This document shows, piece by piece, positions 41,422 through 50,688 of a DNA stretch of 64,000 nt. Source of the stretch: Bacteroidia bacterium (GTDB lineage: Bacteria; Bacteroidota; Bacteroidia; J057; JADKCL01). The DNA lies in contig JACJYV010000008.1 of assembly GCA_020635905.1 (NCBI GenBank), positions 124,001 through 188,000 of the forward strand. The letters run 5' to 3'. The notes beneath the pieces are model-generated. The model ran no database searches and had not been told where the DNA came from. It worked only from the letters and a program-made list of their open reading frames with translations. The stretch's first letter is position 1; every line of letters starts with the position of its first letter. Position numbers and translations under genes: made by a program.

Positions 41422-43913
41422 TTTTCCTTCACCAACCTGGCCAAATACCTGATTTCAGCAGTTTTGAACTCGATCAGGTAAATTCCATTGGCAAAATGGC
41501 TCAGGTCAGCCTCATGCCGGAAACCTTCGGTTCCGGCCACCAGATCTGCCTCCCACAGTACCCGACCTTCCAGGCTGAGCAGCCTGAGCTGGCCCTCCTC
41601 CCCGGCATTTCCGGGAGCCCTGAAACTCACCCTTCCGTTGGAAGGATTGGGAAACAACTCCAGGGCTGAAACAGCCAGGTCCTCCTCCAGCCCGACCAGG
41701 GTCACCGTCTCGAAAATCGTATCATTGCCACAATCATTGAGGGCAATCAAAACCACGGTAAAGGTGCCCGGGTTGCCAAAGCTGTGCACGGGATTGGCCA
41801 CTGAATCTGCATTCCCATCGCCAAAATTCCATAGATAGGAAGTTGCGTTTTGGGAAGAATTGGTAAGCGTCAAAACATTGCCGCTCAGACTGGATGAAAA
41901 GCCAGCCACAGGCAGGGGATTGATGGCAAAAGGACTGCCGTTATCGTTGCCAATGTACTCAGGCGAATCGGTCACCACCCGAATGCGGTAACCCATCCCG
42001 GCCGGGGTGCCCTGGGGAATAATACCTGAAATCAGGTTGGTAGCCAGGGGGCTGGTACTGGTGCCGATGGTATCAGGAGCGGCAAAACTGCCGCTGGAAT
42101 TCGATAATTCCAGGTAAAAAGTATTGTCCGGGCACAGGGGCCCGGTCACCTGATAAACTGTGGAAATGGGGTCGCCCGCACAAAACGGGCCCATATTGAC
42201 TCCCACCTGCACCAGCAAATTACCCGAAGTCGATCCTGCTCCAAAAATCCCCTGGCTCAGGTTGAAATAGGTCCCTGAATGACCATTTTGCAGGTCCAGA
42301 GCCCGCACCATGTAGACCGCATCCCCAATTTGGGGACAGCTATCCACCCATGAAGTAGCTGTGACTGCCTGGTCTGAAATGCGGGAAAATTCACCATAAA
42401 GGGAATCAGCTTTGTAGATGTAATAGCCCAAAACCGTATCTGGAGAGGCATTCCAGGCCAGTTGCAGGTAGCGGCCGCTGCTGACCGGGGTCACGCTGAG
42501 ATTGGAAGGCGGGGCCACAATGTGCATGCGCAGGGTGGGATCGCCCATCAGGCCCATGTGAACGTAGCGGGGAAAATAGGAGGCAAAATAAGTGTTGTTA
42601 TTATTCTGGGAAACCAGCGTACTGAACCCAATGGGTTCACCCAATCCCATGTGGTGAAACTGCCAGTGGGGTCGCCCTGCCCAGGCGCAGGTCAGGATGT
42701 TGCCTTTGGCGGCCAGGGCCGCCCGCATGAAATTATTCTGGGCATCCCAATCCCCATGATAACTGCCAAAAATCATGGAAAAAACTCCCAACAGGGAATC
42801 TGTGGCAAAGTCTGTGCTGCTGCCAATGCCGCCCGCGCTGGTGTAGGTGCCCCCCCCGCAGCCGTAGGCCCACAAGTGGGGCGAACTGTTGAGGCTGGTG
42901 CGAAAGTCACCTGACGTGACATTGGAAGGATGGACCAAGGGTCCAAAATTCTTCCAGCCATTGGCGGCGAAGGCTTCGCCGCTGAAAGCTCCAAAATTAT
43001 CGTCAATCACCGCCTTTTCGGGCGGGGCAAACTCATGGTGCCTAAAGGCATGGTCCTTATTGAGATATTGGCGCAACAAATCTACCTCAGAAAGGGCAAA
43101 CGCAGGCATATTGGCAAAATCAATCCTGCCTACCCACAAATCTGCATTGCCGGGCAGGGTGCTCTGGTCAAATTTGCCATCCCCGGGAATGTTTCTGTTT
43201 TCAGGTCGGCTGGCACTGGATTCATTGACCGAAAAATCTGACCAGTTGCCGTTTATTTCCCCATAATATACATCCGCGGGCCAGGCTCCACGGTGGTCAG
43301 GGTGGCCATCAGGGTAAATATTGCCCGAATAGGGCACGGGCACATGCCCAAGCAGGATCACGGCCTTAACCTGGGCAGGATCAGCGTTGTAATCAGCCAC
43401 AATCAGGGATTTGACTGAGGGGACAGCGTCCGCAGGGTTTACCCTGTGGCGGATCAGGCGCCAGCCATCCCCAATCAAATCCTCCTCAAAACGCTTTAAT
43501 TCAGAAGAATTACTGCCCAGTTTCGTGCTGTCCACCACCAGAATCACCTTGCCGCGGGCCTCGGTCACGGGCACCTCAATGCCGCAATAAGCATATCCAT
43601 ACGACTGATAGCCCGCCGTGCTGCTGAAAACCCGATACTCCCAGGCCTCTCCTAAATTCACATTATTATCCGTCCAGGTGGTGGCCGTGCCGGGCAGTGA
43701 GGCCACCACAAAGCCCCAACTCGTAGCTCCAACTGCCTTGCGGGAAACCTGAAAGGTATTGGAAGCAGGATCTCCCACCCAGTTGAGGGTGATAGAAGGG
43801 GGATTGGTATTCACCACTGCCGAAACCTGGACCGCGTAATTGGCGGCAGTCTGGGCTAAAATCCAGCCAGGAGACCATAAAATCAGAAAAAATGGAAGGA
43901 AACGAAGCCGCAT
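41418..43913 (-). CDS. Secreted C25/gingipain-like protein with FN3, PKD and T9SS domains
   Basis: 831 aa from the ATG at 43913 (signal peptide FLPFFLILWSPGWILA); the frame is open further upstream without support. The N-terminal FN3-like domain (~30-115) precedes a C25-like fold (~120-430: GKVILVVDSTKL, VKAVILLGHVPVP, ADVYYGEINGNWSD, ADLWVGRIDFANMP). Where gingipains have G-H-G and a catalytic Cys, this protein reads WAYGCGGG (~350) and FGSYHGDW (~382), so activity is doubtful. A second FN3, a PKD domain (SYLWNFGDGNADSVANPVHSFGNPGTFTV) and a type A sorting domain follow. Confidence 0.8.
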   Translation of the reverse strand: MRLRFLPFFLILWSPGWILAQTAANYAVQVSAVVNTNPPSITLNWVGDPASNTFQVSRKAVGATSWGFVVASLPGTATTWTDNNVNLGEAWEYRVFSSTAGYQSYGYAYCGIEVPVTEARGKVILVVDSTKLGSNSSELKRFEEDLIGDGWRLIRHRVNPADAVPSVKSLIVADYNADPAQVKAVILLGHVPVPYSGNIYPDGHPDHRGAWPADVYYGEINGNWSDFSVNESSASRPENRNIPGDGKFDQSTLPGNADLWVGRIDFANMPAFALSEVDLLRQYLNKDHAFRHHEFAPPEKAVIDDNFGAFSGEAFAANGWKNFGPLVHPSNVTSGDFRTSLNSSPHLWAYGCGGGTYTSAGGIGSSTDFATDSLLGVFSMIFGSYHGDWDAQNNFMRAALAAKGNILTCAWAGRPHWQFHHMGLGEPIGFSTLVSQNNNNTYFASYFPRYVHMGLMGDPTLRMHIVAPPSNLSVTPVSSGRYLQLAWNASPDTVLGYYIYKADSLYGEFSRISDQAVTATSWVDSCPQIGDAVYMVRALDLQNGHSGTYFNLSQGIFGAGSTSGNLLVQVGVNMGPFCAGDPISTVYQVTGPLCPDNTFYLELSNSSGSFAAPDTIGTSTSPLATNLISGIIPQGTPAGMGYRIRVVTDSPEYIGNDNGSPFAINPLPVAGFSSSLSGNVLTLTNSSQNATSYLWNFGDGNADSVANPVHSFGNPGTFTVVLIALNDCGNDTIFETVTLVGLEEDLAVSALELFPNPSNGRVSFRAPGNAGEEGQLRLLSLEGRVLWEADLVAGTEGFRHEADLSHFANGIYLIEFKTAEIRYLARLVKEN

Positions 43914-44066
43914 GATCTTTTTGATAAGGTACAAAATAAGATCAGATTGGGAAAGGAAAACCCGCAGGAAGGAACTGACAAGGAAAAATATTTTTGACAA
44001 CAGGTCTTGCTTCCGGCAAAAATTGGGGGAAGAATGGTTTGCCAAAAGGCAAACTCTGACCAAAGG

Positions 44067-44492
44067 TCAGTTGATTGCGGCGAGTTTGAAATAATCCCGG
44101 AAACTGGGCGCGCCGTAGCGGGCCGGGGCAGCCGGGGGATTCATGGATTTTTTCAGAGACTTCAGCTCCAAAACCAGATCAGTCATCAGATCGATTTTAG
44201 AAAACAGCTGAATCCTGTCGGGATCAAATTCCAGATGAACATTCATTTTGGAATACATTCCAATGACCGGAACTCTTGGATTTCTCTTGATAACCTGGGA
44301 AATTTCCCCGTTATAATTGTCAAAATCCACGATGATCAGGTCAATTTTTATCTTTTCAAGCAAACGGGAAGCTTCGGTTGCAGATTCGACTTCGAATACA
44401 AAGTTCCTTTTGAAGACTTTGTAGATTGCTTTTACGATCGTGTGTCCTGCCTGAACGTCAGGGTTGATTAAAAGTAGGTTGAAACGTGACAT
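44067..44492 (-). CDS. Stand-alone receiver-domain-like protein
   Basis: 141 aa. A CheY-like fold with D12 (in LLINPD), a phosphoacceptor-position D56 (DLIIVDFDNYNG), S81 and K99 (QLFSKIDLMTDLV). Only one of the usual N-terminal acidic pair is clear, so it may be a degenerate receiver. A short C-terminal tail follows and there is no output domain. Two small hairpins (CTGACC-TTT-GGTCAG overlapping the stop, and GTTTGCC-TTTT-GGCAAAC) lie at the 3' end. No kinase gene is adjacent. Confidence 0.7.
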   Translation of the reverse strand: MSRFNLLLINPDVQAGHTIVKAIYKVFKRNFVFEVESATEASRLLEKIKIDLIIVDFDNYNGEISQVIKRNPRVPVIGMYSKMNVHLEFDPDRIQLFSKIDLMTDLVLELKSLKKSMNPPAAPARYGAPSFRDYFKLAAIN

Positions 44493-44816
44493 TATCTTTG
44501 AACTTTACAAGAGGTTTTTCAAATGTCATTCGTCATGGTTTCTGAAATCAAATTACCACCCTCCAACTACATTTCAAATCAGGCTTTTTCCACACGCAAT
44601 CCACATAAAATACAACAAACTAATTATCAATAAATTAAGGCGACCACTTTTGCTGACTGCGGTGGATATCCATGTAATTATTAACATTAAATTAACATAA
44701 AAAATTTGCGGGAACCTGCGAAGCGTCATTTTTCTATTCCAAAACAACCTCTGAAGCCCTGATTCGTTGAAGCAGAAAAAGAAAAGGACTACCTTTACGT
44801 TCCATTAGAAAATAAC
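44493..44816. other. 324-bp AT-rich divergent intergenic region
   Basis: Lies between the receiver gene and surE. Near surE a -7-like TACCTTTA (44790-44797) ends 19 nt before the ATG. Otherwise AT-rich with no ORF or clear structure. Confidence 0.5.
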
Positions 44817-45608
44817 ATGAAAAAACGGCCCAGTATCCTGATCAGCAACGACGATGGTATCACCGCCCCGGGCATCCGCGCCTTGATGGAGGTGGCCCTG
44901 GAGTTTGGCGATGTGACCGTGGTCGCGCCCGACAGCCCCCAAAGCGGCATGGGACATGCCATCACCATTGGCAGCCCCTTGCGCCTGCGCAAACAGAAGC
45001 TTTTCAACGGCCAGATTGGCTATGCCTGCTCTGGAACGCCCGTGGATTGCGTCAAACTGGCAAGGGCCAAAATCATGGACCACGTGCCTGATCTGGTGAT
45101 TTCTGGCATCAATCACGGCCCCAATTACTCCATTTCAGTGGTCTATTCGGGCACCATGTCGGCCGCTATGGAAGGCGCCATTGAGGGCATTCCTTCGATT
45201 GGCTTTTCTCTCAACGACTTTCGCTACGATGCTGACTTTGGCCCCGCCAAAGAAGTGGCCCGCATCCTGATCGAACGCGCCCTCCACAACCCCATGCCTG
45301 AAGGCACTTTGCTGAACGTGAACATCCCAAACCTGCCTTTCAACGAAATGAAAGGTATCAAAGTAACCCGTCAGGCCATTGGCCGCTGGGTCGAGCAATT
45401 TGATGAAAGAATTGATCCCCACGGGCAAAAATATTACTGGCTGACGGGAGAATTCAAGGAAGACGATCAGGGCGAAGACCACGATACCTGGGCCCTGCGC
45501 AACGGGTTTGTCTCAGTTTGTCCGGTCGAATTTGACCTCACGGCTCACCATTCCATTCCCTTCCTCAATCGCTGGGGACTGACCCTAGAGGGCAAGGCCA
45601 CCACCTGA
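44817..45608 (+). CDS. surE: 5'/3'-nucleotidase SurE
   Basis: 263 aa. The N-terminal metal site is ISNDDGITAPGI (D12, D13); VAPDSPQSGMGHAIT, SGTPVDCVKL and SGINHGPN are family blocks. SurE removes phosphate from nucleoside 5'/3'-monophosphates and short polyphosphate in the cytoplasm. Its TGA overlaps the ATG of lpxB (TGATG), so the two are translationally coupled, with a secreted-protein gene as the third member. Confidence 0.97.
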   Translation: MKKRPSILISNDDGITAPGIRALMEVALEFGDVTVVAPDSPQSGMGHAITIGSPLRLRKQKLFNGQIGYACSGTPVDCVKLARAKIMDHVPDLVISGINHGPNYSISVVYSGTMSAAMEGAIEGIPSIGFSLNDFRYDADFGPAKEVARILIERALHNPMPEGTLLNVNIPNLPFNEMKGIKVTRQAIGRWVEQFDERIDPHGQKYYWLTGEFKEDDQGEDHDTWALRNGFVSVCPVEFDLTAHHSIPFLNRWGLTLEGKATT

Positions 45609-46726
45609 TGAAGCTCTATTTCATTGCCGGGGAAGCGTCAGGAGATTTGCATGGAAAAAATCTGCTCAGAGCCCTGAAAAACCAGGCTAAAAGCCTGGAA
45701 ACCAGAGGTGTGGGTGGAGATGGAATGCAGGCCGAAGGCATGAGTCTGATCCGTCATATCCGCGAAACGAATTTCATGGGCTGGATTTCCGTGTTGCAGA
45801 ATTTGGGTAAAATTCGCAGGCTTTTTCGTGACGTGAAAGCTGATATTCTGGCTTTCAAACCCGATGCAGTCGTTCTGATTGATTATCCCGGGTTCAATCT
45901 GCGCATGGCCGAATTCCTCAAAAAGAACGGCATCAAAGTCATTTACTACATCTCTCCGCAGGTCTGGGCCTGGAAAAAAGGAAGGGTCAAAAAGATCAAA
46001 GCCTTTGTGGATCGCATGTTGGTGATTTTGCCTTTTGAAAAGGAGTTTTATGCGCGGGAAGGGGTGGAAGTGGATTTTGTGGGGCACCCTTTGCTGGATG
46101 AAATTGCTCAGCGGGAATTTGATGACGTGCAATTTCGCCGGGAATTGAGTCTGGACGAACGGCCCGTGGTGGCGCTTTTGCCGGGTAGCCGTGAAATGGA
46201 AATCAAGCTGAAATTGCCGGTCATGGTGGAAGCCGCGAAGGCCTTTCCCAACCTGAATTTCGTGGTGGGAGCTGCGCCGACGGTCAGCGGGGAGTTTTAT
46301 GGTGAAATTCTGGGAAATTCTCCCCTGAAAATGGTGCGCAACCGCACCTACGACCTGCTGCATCTGGCCGATTTTGCCTTCGTTACTTCAGGCACAGCCA
46401 CCCTGGAAACAGCCCTGTTTGGCGTTCCTGAGGTGGTTTGCTATGCGGGCAACTGGCTTTCTGTGCAACTGGCCCGCCGCCTGATTCAGGTCAGGTTTAT
46501 TTCGCTGGTTAACCTGATTATGGATCGTTTGGTGGTAAAAGAATTGATTCAAAAAGATCTAACCCCACAAAACCTGATTGCAGAATTGACTTCCATGCAG
46601 GAGGATGCGGATTATCTGGCCAAAATGAAGACAGATTTTTCAGAATTGCGCCATAAATTAGGAGAATCAGGGGCTTCAAAACGGGCCGCGGAAAAAATTC
46701 TGGAAGAAGTGGGTTTGTCCAAATGA
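45608..46726 (+). CDS. lpxB: Lipid-A-disaccharide synthase
   Basis: 372 aa. Family blocks IAGEASGDLHG, GVGGDGMQAEG, LIDYPGFNLRMA, YYISPQVWAWKKGRVKKIK, LPGSREMEIK and SGTATLETALFG are all present. It joins UDP-2,3-diacylglucosamine and lipid X to form the lipid A disaccharide at the inner membrane's cytoplasmic face. Coupled to surE upstream; overlaps the next gene by 4 bp (ATGA). Confidence 0.97.
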   Translation: MKLYFIAGEASGDLHGKNLLRALKNQAKSLETRGVGGDGMQAEGMSLIRHIRETNFMGWISVLQNLGKIRRLFRDVKADILAFKPDAVVLIDYPGFNLRMAEFLKKNGIKVIYYISPQVWAWKKGRVKKIKAFVDRMLVILPFEKEFYAREGVEVDFVGHPLLDEIAQREFDDVQFRRELSLDERPVVALLPGSREMEIKLKLPVMVEAAKAFPNLNFVVGAAPTVSGEFYGEILGNSPLKMVRNRTYDLLHLADFAFVTSGTATLETALFGVPEVVCYAGNWLSVQLARRLIQVRFISLVNLIMDRLVVKELIQKDLTPQNLIAELTSMQEDADYLAKMKTDFSELRHKLGESGASKRAAEKILEEVGLSK

Positions 46727-47463
46727 AATACATTCTTCTGACCATATTTGGATTGTTTTTTGGGGGATTACTTTCCGCCCAACACCTCTATTTCTGCGAA
46801 GAAAATCCCGCCACCAACTTCCCCGCTGATACTTCCCAGAATTGGCGTCTTTCCATCACGGGAGGCTATATTTTCATGCTTTTTGTGCCCGAAAAGCCAT
46901 TTGAGGATGACGAACTGGAAATCAGGATTGACAGCTGGGTTGAGAATAAATATGAACCTGTGGACACCCTGACCTGGTTTCTGGAAAAGGGAAAAAACCG
47001 GGCGCTCTACGAGCTTTTTCTGGAGGGAAAAGGGCGTAGACGTATCCAAATCCGCGATTCCTCAGACCAGCTGCTGGCTGAGGATACCCTTCACCTGATT
47101 CCTTCCTACATGGGCGAAATTTCGCCTCATTTTCGGGGTAGCCAGGTTACCTTTTGCGACTCGTCTTTGCAGGGCGCCCCGGTCAATCCTGACAGTATTT
47201 TCAGGCTCAGAGACGGCAAAAAGAAGCTTTTTGCCTTGCTGAAAAGTCCCAAAAAGTTTGGGGAATACGGCATGCTGATCGATCTGTGGCATTGGAAAGA
47301 AGGCGAATGGAGTCCTCTGCATTCGGGCAGATACCAGACCAGTCCCTTTTGGGAATTCACTCAGGTTCCCTTCAATTTCACTGAAAAAGGCCGTTACCGG
47401 GTCGATTTTTTCACCCGCAGAGGGATCTGGATTTCCAGTGGCGAGGTGGAGATTCAGGATTGA
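46723..47463 (+). CDS. Secreted hypothetical protein, 246 aa
   Basis: Signal peptide (MKYILLTIFGLFFGGLLSAQ). The mature part is beta-rich (WRLSITGGYIFMLFVPEKPFEDDELEIRIDSWV; GRRRIQIRDSSDQLLAEDTLHLI; KGRYRVDFFTRRGIWISSGEVEIQD), suggesting two sandwich domains. No T9SS terminus. Coupled to lpxB by an ATGA overlap, so possibly a periplasmic or envelope protein linked to lipid A or outer-membrane upkeep; this is context only. Confidence 0.75.
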   Translation: MKYILLTIFGLFFGGLLSAQHLYFCEENPATNFPADTSQNWRLSITGGYIFMLFVPEKPFEDDELEIRIDSWVENKYEPVDTLTWFLEKGKNRALYELFLEGKGRRRIQIRDSSDQLLAEDTLHLIPSYMGEISPHFRGSQVTFCDSSLQGAPVNPDSIFRLRDGKKKLFALLKSPKKFGEYGMLIDLWHWKEGEWSPLHSGRYQTSPFWEFTQVPFNFTEKGRYRVDFFTRRGIWISSGEVEIQD

Positions 47464-47475
47464 TTTTCACCAATT

Positions 47476-47916
47476 TCACTGATCTCCAGACAGATAGCGC
47501 CAGGCTTTCAGGTATTTATTGATGCGGGGAATGTCTTTTTCCGTAACCTGATCCACCCGTTTGAGATTGAGATTATCCTGCAAATCATTCATTTTCACTG
47601 CCTTGGCAAGCGGATTTGCAGCCGCTTTGGCCACGTATTCCATGTAATCAGCTCCGTGGGGCTTGGTCAGGGTCAGGATGGCTTCAATCAGATTTTCTGC
47701 AAATCCCTCATTGCGCAGGTCGTCAGCGGTCCAGGGTGTATCTTCCAGCAGGTCGTGCAACACGCCTACAATTTTTTCTTCCAGGTTTTTTCCGGCCATG
47801 CCCACCCGCAAAACATGGGTGATATAGGGTTGACCGTACTTGTCTGTTTGATGGGCGTGTGCCTCAGCTGCGATTCTGATCGCATTTTCGAGTTGCTGGT
47901 TGAGCGATTTGTTCAT
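47476..47916 (-). CDS. HD-domain (p)ppGpp hydrolase-like protein (MESH/SpoT HD family)
   Basis: 146 aa, a lone HD domain: HAHQTDKYGQPYITHVLRV gives the first His, VGVLHDLLEDT the HD pair, and AVKMNDLQDNLNLKR the last Asp segment. This is the SpoT/RelA hydrolase-type arrangement without synthetase or regulatory domains, close in size to small alarmone hydrolases. It may hydrolyse (p)ppGpp, but other phosphohydrolase activity is possible. Confidence 0.85.
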   Translation of the reverse strand: MNKSLNQQLENAIRIAAEAHAHQTDKYGQPYITHVLRVGMAGKNLEEKIVGVLHDLLEDTPWTADDLRNEGFAENLIEAILTLTKPHGADYMEYVAKAAANPLAKAVKMNDLQDNLNLKRVDQVTEKDIPRINKYLKAWRYLSGDQ

Positions 47917-47962
47917 GGATTTTTAATTTAAATACTATTAAAAAGCTTGAAAATGAGACAAC

Positions 47963-48817
47963 TTATTCTTCACTGAAATTCACCTTCATGCCTAAAAATT
48001 CCTCTGCCTGAGGAGAGCAACCTCCGTGGTACCCAGCCAGGTTCTCGATCAGCTCAATCTTTTGGGAATCAGGGATTTGGGCGTGAAATATTCTTCTCAA
48101 AACGCTTTCCAAAGGTAAATGAGAGGGATTTGGCTCAAAATGGGGCAGGGTTTCAATCAGGGAAACTTTCATACCACCCGCCCGGCTGACTTTGGGCAAG
48201 GCTCCCAAATCTTCCAACGGAAAAAACCAGGAATATTCCCCCAGATTCACCACCATTCCAGGGTCAAAAAAGGCAAAATGCCCTGATTCAGCCACAAATT
48301 CCCGCTTCACATTCCACCTGACTTCATGGGGTTCCCATTTGGAAGCAGCCGCTTCAGGAGCCCAGATTTCCGCTGGAAACTGGTCCCGGTAGGTCCAGGC
48401 CAGCCAGATCATGCCCACGCCGCGGGCGGGAGTAACCCGGGGAAAAATCAATTTTTCCCGGGAATATTTTGGTCGCACAAAAAGGTGGCGGGGGTGAAAA
48501 TTAAATTCGTCCAGTTTTTCCAGCAACACTTCCTGTTCGGGCTGACCGCCTTTGCTCCAGACCAATTTGCGGGGATACAAAACGAATTTACCTTTGCCCC
48601 TGAGTCCAGCCCAAAAAAGCCAGCCGCCGCCCAGGGCCAGGATCGCCAGCAGGGCCAAAACCGCGCCGTGCACCTCAGCATGCACCAAAATGGCACCTGT
48701 CACCAACAAAATGATGCCTGCGGCACAGATCACAATTCCCAGCCAGTTCAGAAGACCTGGCTTACCAAATTCCCCCCTGAAAATTTCATTTTCCCTGGAT
48801 AAATCCGTGCTTTTCAT
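47963..48817 (-). CDS. Membrane-anchored hypothetical protein, ~284 aa
   Basis: Two adjacent N-terminal helices (LNWLGIVICAAGIILLVTGAILV, VLALLAILALGGGWLFWAGL), then a soluble part with a PH-like opening (KFVLYPRKLVWSKGGQPEQEVLLEKLDEFNF) and a C-terminal helical end. The start is taken at the ATG of an ATGA overlap with the dapF stop; an ATG two codons earlier (48823) is equally possible. The frame upstream of that is antisense-free but lies inside dapF and is not coding. Family unknown. Confidence 0.72.
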   Translation of the reverse strand: MKSTDLSRENEIFRGEFGKPGLLNWLGIVICAAGIILLVTGAILVHAEVHGAVLALLAILALGGGWLFWAGLRGKGKFVLYPRKLVWSKGGQPEQEVLLEKLDEFNFHPRHLFVRPKYSREKLIFPRVTPARGVGMIWLAWTYRDQFPAEIWAPEAAASKWEPHEVRWNVKREFVAESGHFAFFDPGMVVNLGEYSWFFPLEDLGALPKVSRAGGMKVSLIETLPHFEPNPSHLPLESVLRRIFHAQIPDSQKIELIENLAGYHGGCSPQAEEFLGMKVNFSEE

Positions 48818-49578
48818 GGCCATTTCCCTGCAAAAACAAACTCTGCAGGCCCTTCCAGCCAGGGGGCTTCGCCCTCTTTTACATGAACCCAAAGGGTGCC
48901 TCCCTCCGTTTCCACCTCCACAGGTCCTTCGTACCCGGGATTGAGTCTGGCCCAAACCTCAGCGCAAGCCGTGACCCCCGTTCCACAACTCAAAGTTTCG
49001 TCCTCCACCCCACGCTCGTAGGTTCTCACTTTCAGTTTCCCCGGGGCCAAAACATTCACAAAATTGACATTGGTGCCTTCCTTCACAAAATCTTCGCGGT
49101 TGCGGATGCTTTTGCCTGATTGAAACACATCTGTCTGGCTCACAGGAGTTTCCTGAAACTGCACATAATGCGGGGAACCCGTATCCAGCCAGAAATTGCC
49201 TTCGGGCATGGTCCTAAAACCCTGGGGCAGGGTCATTTTCAATTTGACACCACGCGAAGTATAAGCGGCCTCGTGGAAGCCATCAATGGCACGAAAAAGA
49301 GTTTTTTCGCCTACCAATCCCAGATTTTTTGCAAATGCAGCCATGCAACGCCCGCCATTGCCACACATGGTGGAACGGTTACCGTCTGAATTGAAATAAT
49401 CCATGTAAAAATCCACTTCAGGGTCCGGATTCAGCAAAATCACCCCATCGGCCCCGATCCCAAAATGGCGGCGGCACATGCGGGCAAATAACTCATTTTC
49501 ATTGCCTGAAAGCTCTCCCCCGCGGTTGTCAATCAGCACAAAATCATTGCCCGTACCCTGATACTTGTAAAATTTCAT
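48814..49578 (-). CDS. dapF: Diaminopimelate epimerase
   Basis: 254 aa. Begins MKFYKYQGTGNDFVLIDNR, characteristic of DapF. The two catalytic cysteines are C72 (MCGNGGRC) and C198 (LSCGTGVTAC). It interconverts LL- and meso-diaminopimelate for lysine and peptidoglycan synthesis in the cytoplasm. A perfect -7 element (TAATTTTG) ends 4 nt before the ATG. It overlaps the next gene by 4 bp. Confidence 0.97.
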   Translation of the reverse strand: MKFYKYQGTGNDFVLIDNRGGELSGNENELFARMCRRHFGIGADGVILLNPDPEVDFYMDYFNSDGNRSTMCGNGGRCMAAFAKNLGLVGEKTLFRAIDGFHEAAYTSRGVKLKMTLPQGFRTMPEGNFWLDTGSPHYVQFQETPVSQTDVFQSGKSIRNREDFVKEGTNVNFVNVLAPGKLKVRTYERGVEDETLSCGTGVTACAEVWARLNPGYEGPVEVETEGGTLWVHVKEGEAPWLEGPAEFVFAGKWP

Positions 49579-49582
49579 GGGG

Positions 49583-49590
49583 CAAAATTA
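49583..49590 (-). promoter_or_regulatory. -7 element (TAATTTTG) 4 nt before dapF
   Basis: Perfect TAnnTTTG on the minus strand. Predicts a dapF transcript with essentially no 5' leader. Confidence 0.5.
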
Positions 49591-49761
49591 CAAAAAAGGG
49601 AGAGGATTTGAGCAGGCAAATCAGGCTGAAAGCACCCGATTTATCAATTAACCCAGCCAAACTGAGCACCTGGCAATAGTTTTGGATCAGATTTTCCGAA
49701 AAAAAATTCCCTTCTCTGACCTTCAGGTTGTAAATTGTGCTGAAACCCTGATTTTTGAATT

Positions 49762-50010
49762 ATGAGCGAAAAAGAAAATCCCGTAGTTGCCCAGAAAAGC
49801 CCTTATGCAGCCCCAGTCGAGGCGGGAAAGAAATACTTTTGGTGTGCCTGCGGGCGCAGCCAGACCCAGCCTTTTTGTGATGGCAGCCACAAAGGAACGG
49901 GTCACACGCCCATGATGTATGAGGCAAAGGAAAACAAGACCCTCTATTTTTGCGGCTGCAAGCACACAGCAGGCGCCCCATTTTGTGACGGAACCCACAA
50001 TAAAATCTGA
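49762..50010 (+). CDS. Double CDGSH iron-sulfur protein
   Basis: 82 aa with two CDGSH-type [2Fe-2S] sites: C28/C30/C39/H43 (FWCACGRSQTQPFCDGSH) and C64/C66/C75/H79 (YFCGCKHTAGAPFCDGTH). Each uses the 3Cys-1His ligand set. Tandem-CDGSH proteins are small electron-transfer or cluster-storage proteins; the partner is unknown. GATTTTTG, one base off the -7 consensus, ends 4 nt before the ATG. Confidence 0.95.
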   Translation: MSEKENPVVAQKSPYAAPVEAGKKYFWCACGRSQTQPFCDGSHKGTGHTPMMYEAKENKTLYFCGCKHTAGAPFCDGTHNKI

Positions 50011-50031
50011 GCGTTTGCCCTTTCTGCCCCC

Positions 50032-50064
50032 TTTTGATGAAAGATGGGAAAAAAGCTACCTTTG
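50032..50064 (+). promoter_or_regulatory. Consensus Bacteroidota promoter (TTTTG-N20-TACCTTTG)
   Basis: -33 TTTTG (50032-50036), 20-nt spacer, perfect -7 TACCTTTG (50057-50064). It ends 23 nt before the lipoprotein ATG at 50088, which also decides that start over an in-frame TTG at 50034. Confidence 0.65.
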
Positions 50065-50087
50065 TGCCCATTGCAAATTTGAAAGCC

Positions 50088-50603
50088 ATGAAAAAACCTT
50101 CCTTTCCATCCGTTTTGCTGCTTTTTTTGTTGGGAATGATCCTTTTCACCTCTTGCCAGCACAAAAAGCCCCTGGAATTCACCTACAAAAGCGTTTCAGA
50201 ATCCACCCTGACCTATCACCGTCCCGTGGAACTGGATTTCAGCATTGAGAAAAAGGGGAAATACGACATTTCGCTGGAAATGGTGTACGACGAAACCAAA
50301 CTGAGTTGGGATGGGGAGCACGAGGCCGCCAATGCGCCTCTTTTTATTCGGCTGACCGGCCCCACGCCCAAGGATGTGGTGGATTTGCAGGAAGATTTTG
50401 AGTTGCTGACCGGCCTGGGCTGGCGCGGGGCCAAAGTTGGTTCGGGTACAGAACGCAGAATCAATAAGATGATTTACAAAGCCCCCAACCTGACCCCAGG
50501 CAAATATACCCTGTCTGTCTTTTCCAATGCGAAATACGAGGACGCTGAGTTTCCCATTCACGGCGTCAACCAAATGGGGATTGCAGTTGAGAAACTGAAG
50601 TGA
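50088..50603 (+). CDS. Lipoprotein, 171 aa (layout like gliding lipoprotein GldH)
   Basis: Lipobox ILFTSC about 22 residues from the start. The mature part is one beta-sandwich-like domain (LTYHRPVELDFSIEKKGKYDISLEMVYDETKLSW; APNLTPGKYTLSVFSNAKYEDAEF). Size, lipid anchor and the order of strands recall GldH-type gliding lipoproteins, but the similarity I can see is weak, so I leave the symbol empty. Confidence 0.7.
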   Translation: MKKPSFPSVLLLFLLGMILFTSCQHKKPLEFTYKSVSESTLTYHRPVELDFSIEKKGKYDISLEMVYDETKLSWDGEHEAANAPLFIRLTGPTPKDVVDLQEDFELLTGLGWRGAKVGSGTERRINKMIYKAPNLTPGKYTLSVFSNAKYEDAEFPIHGVNQMGIAVEKLK

Positions 50604-50688
50604 TTGCAGTCGATGGTCCACAGGATGAACTGGCCATATTCAACTGTAAACCGTAATCCCGATAGCTATCGGGAGTAAACGGTTAAAT

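Noticed and set aside
44805..45116. Antisense ORF opposite surE
   Set aside because: Shadow frame of a well-recognised enzyme gene.
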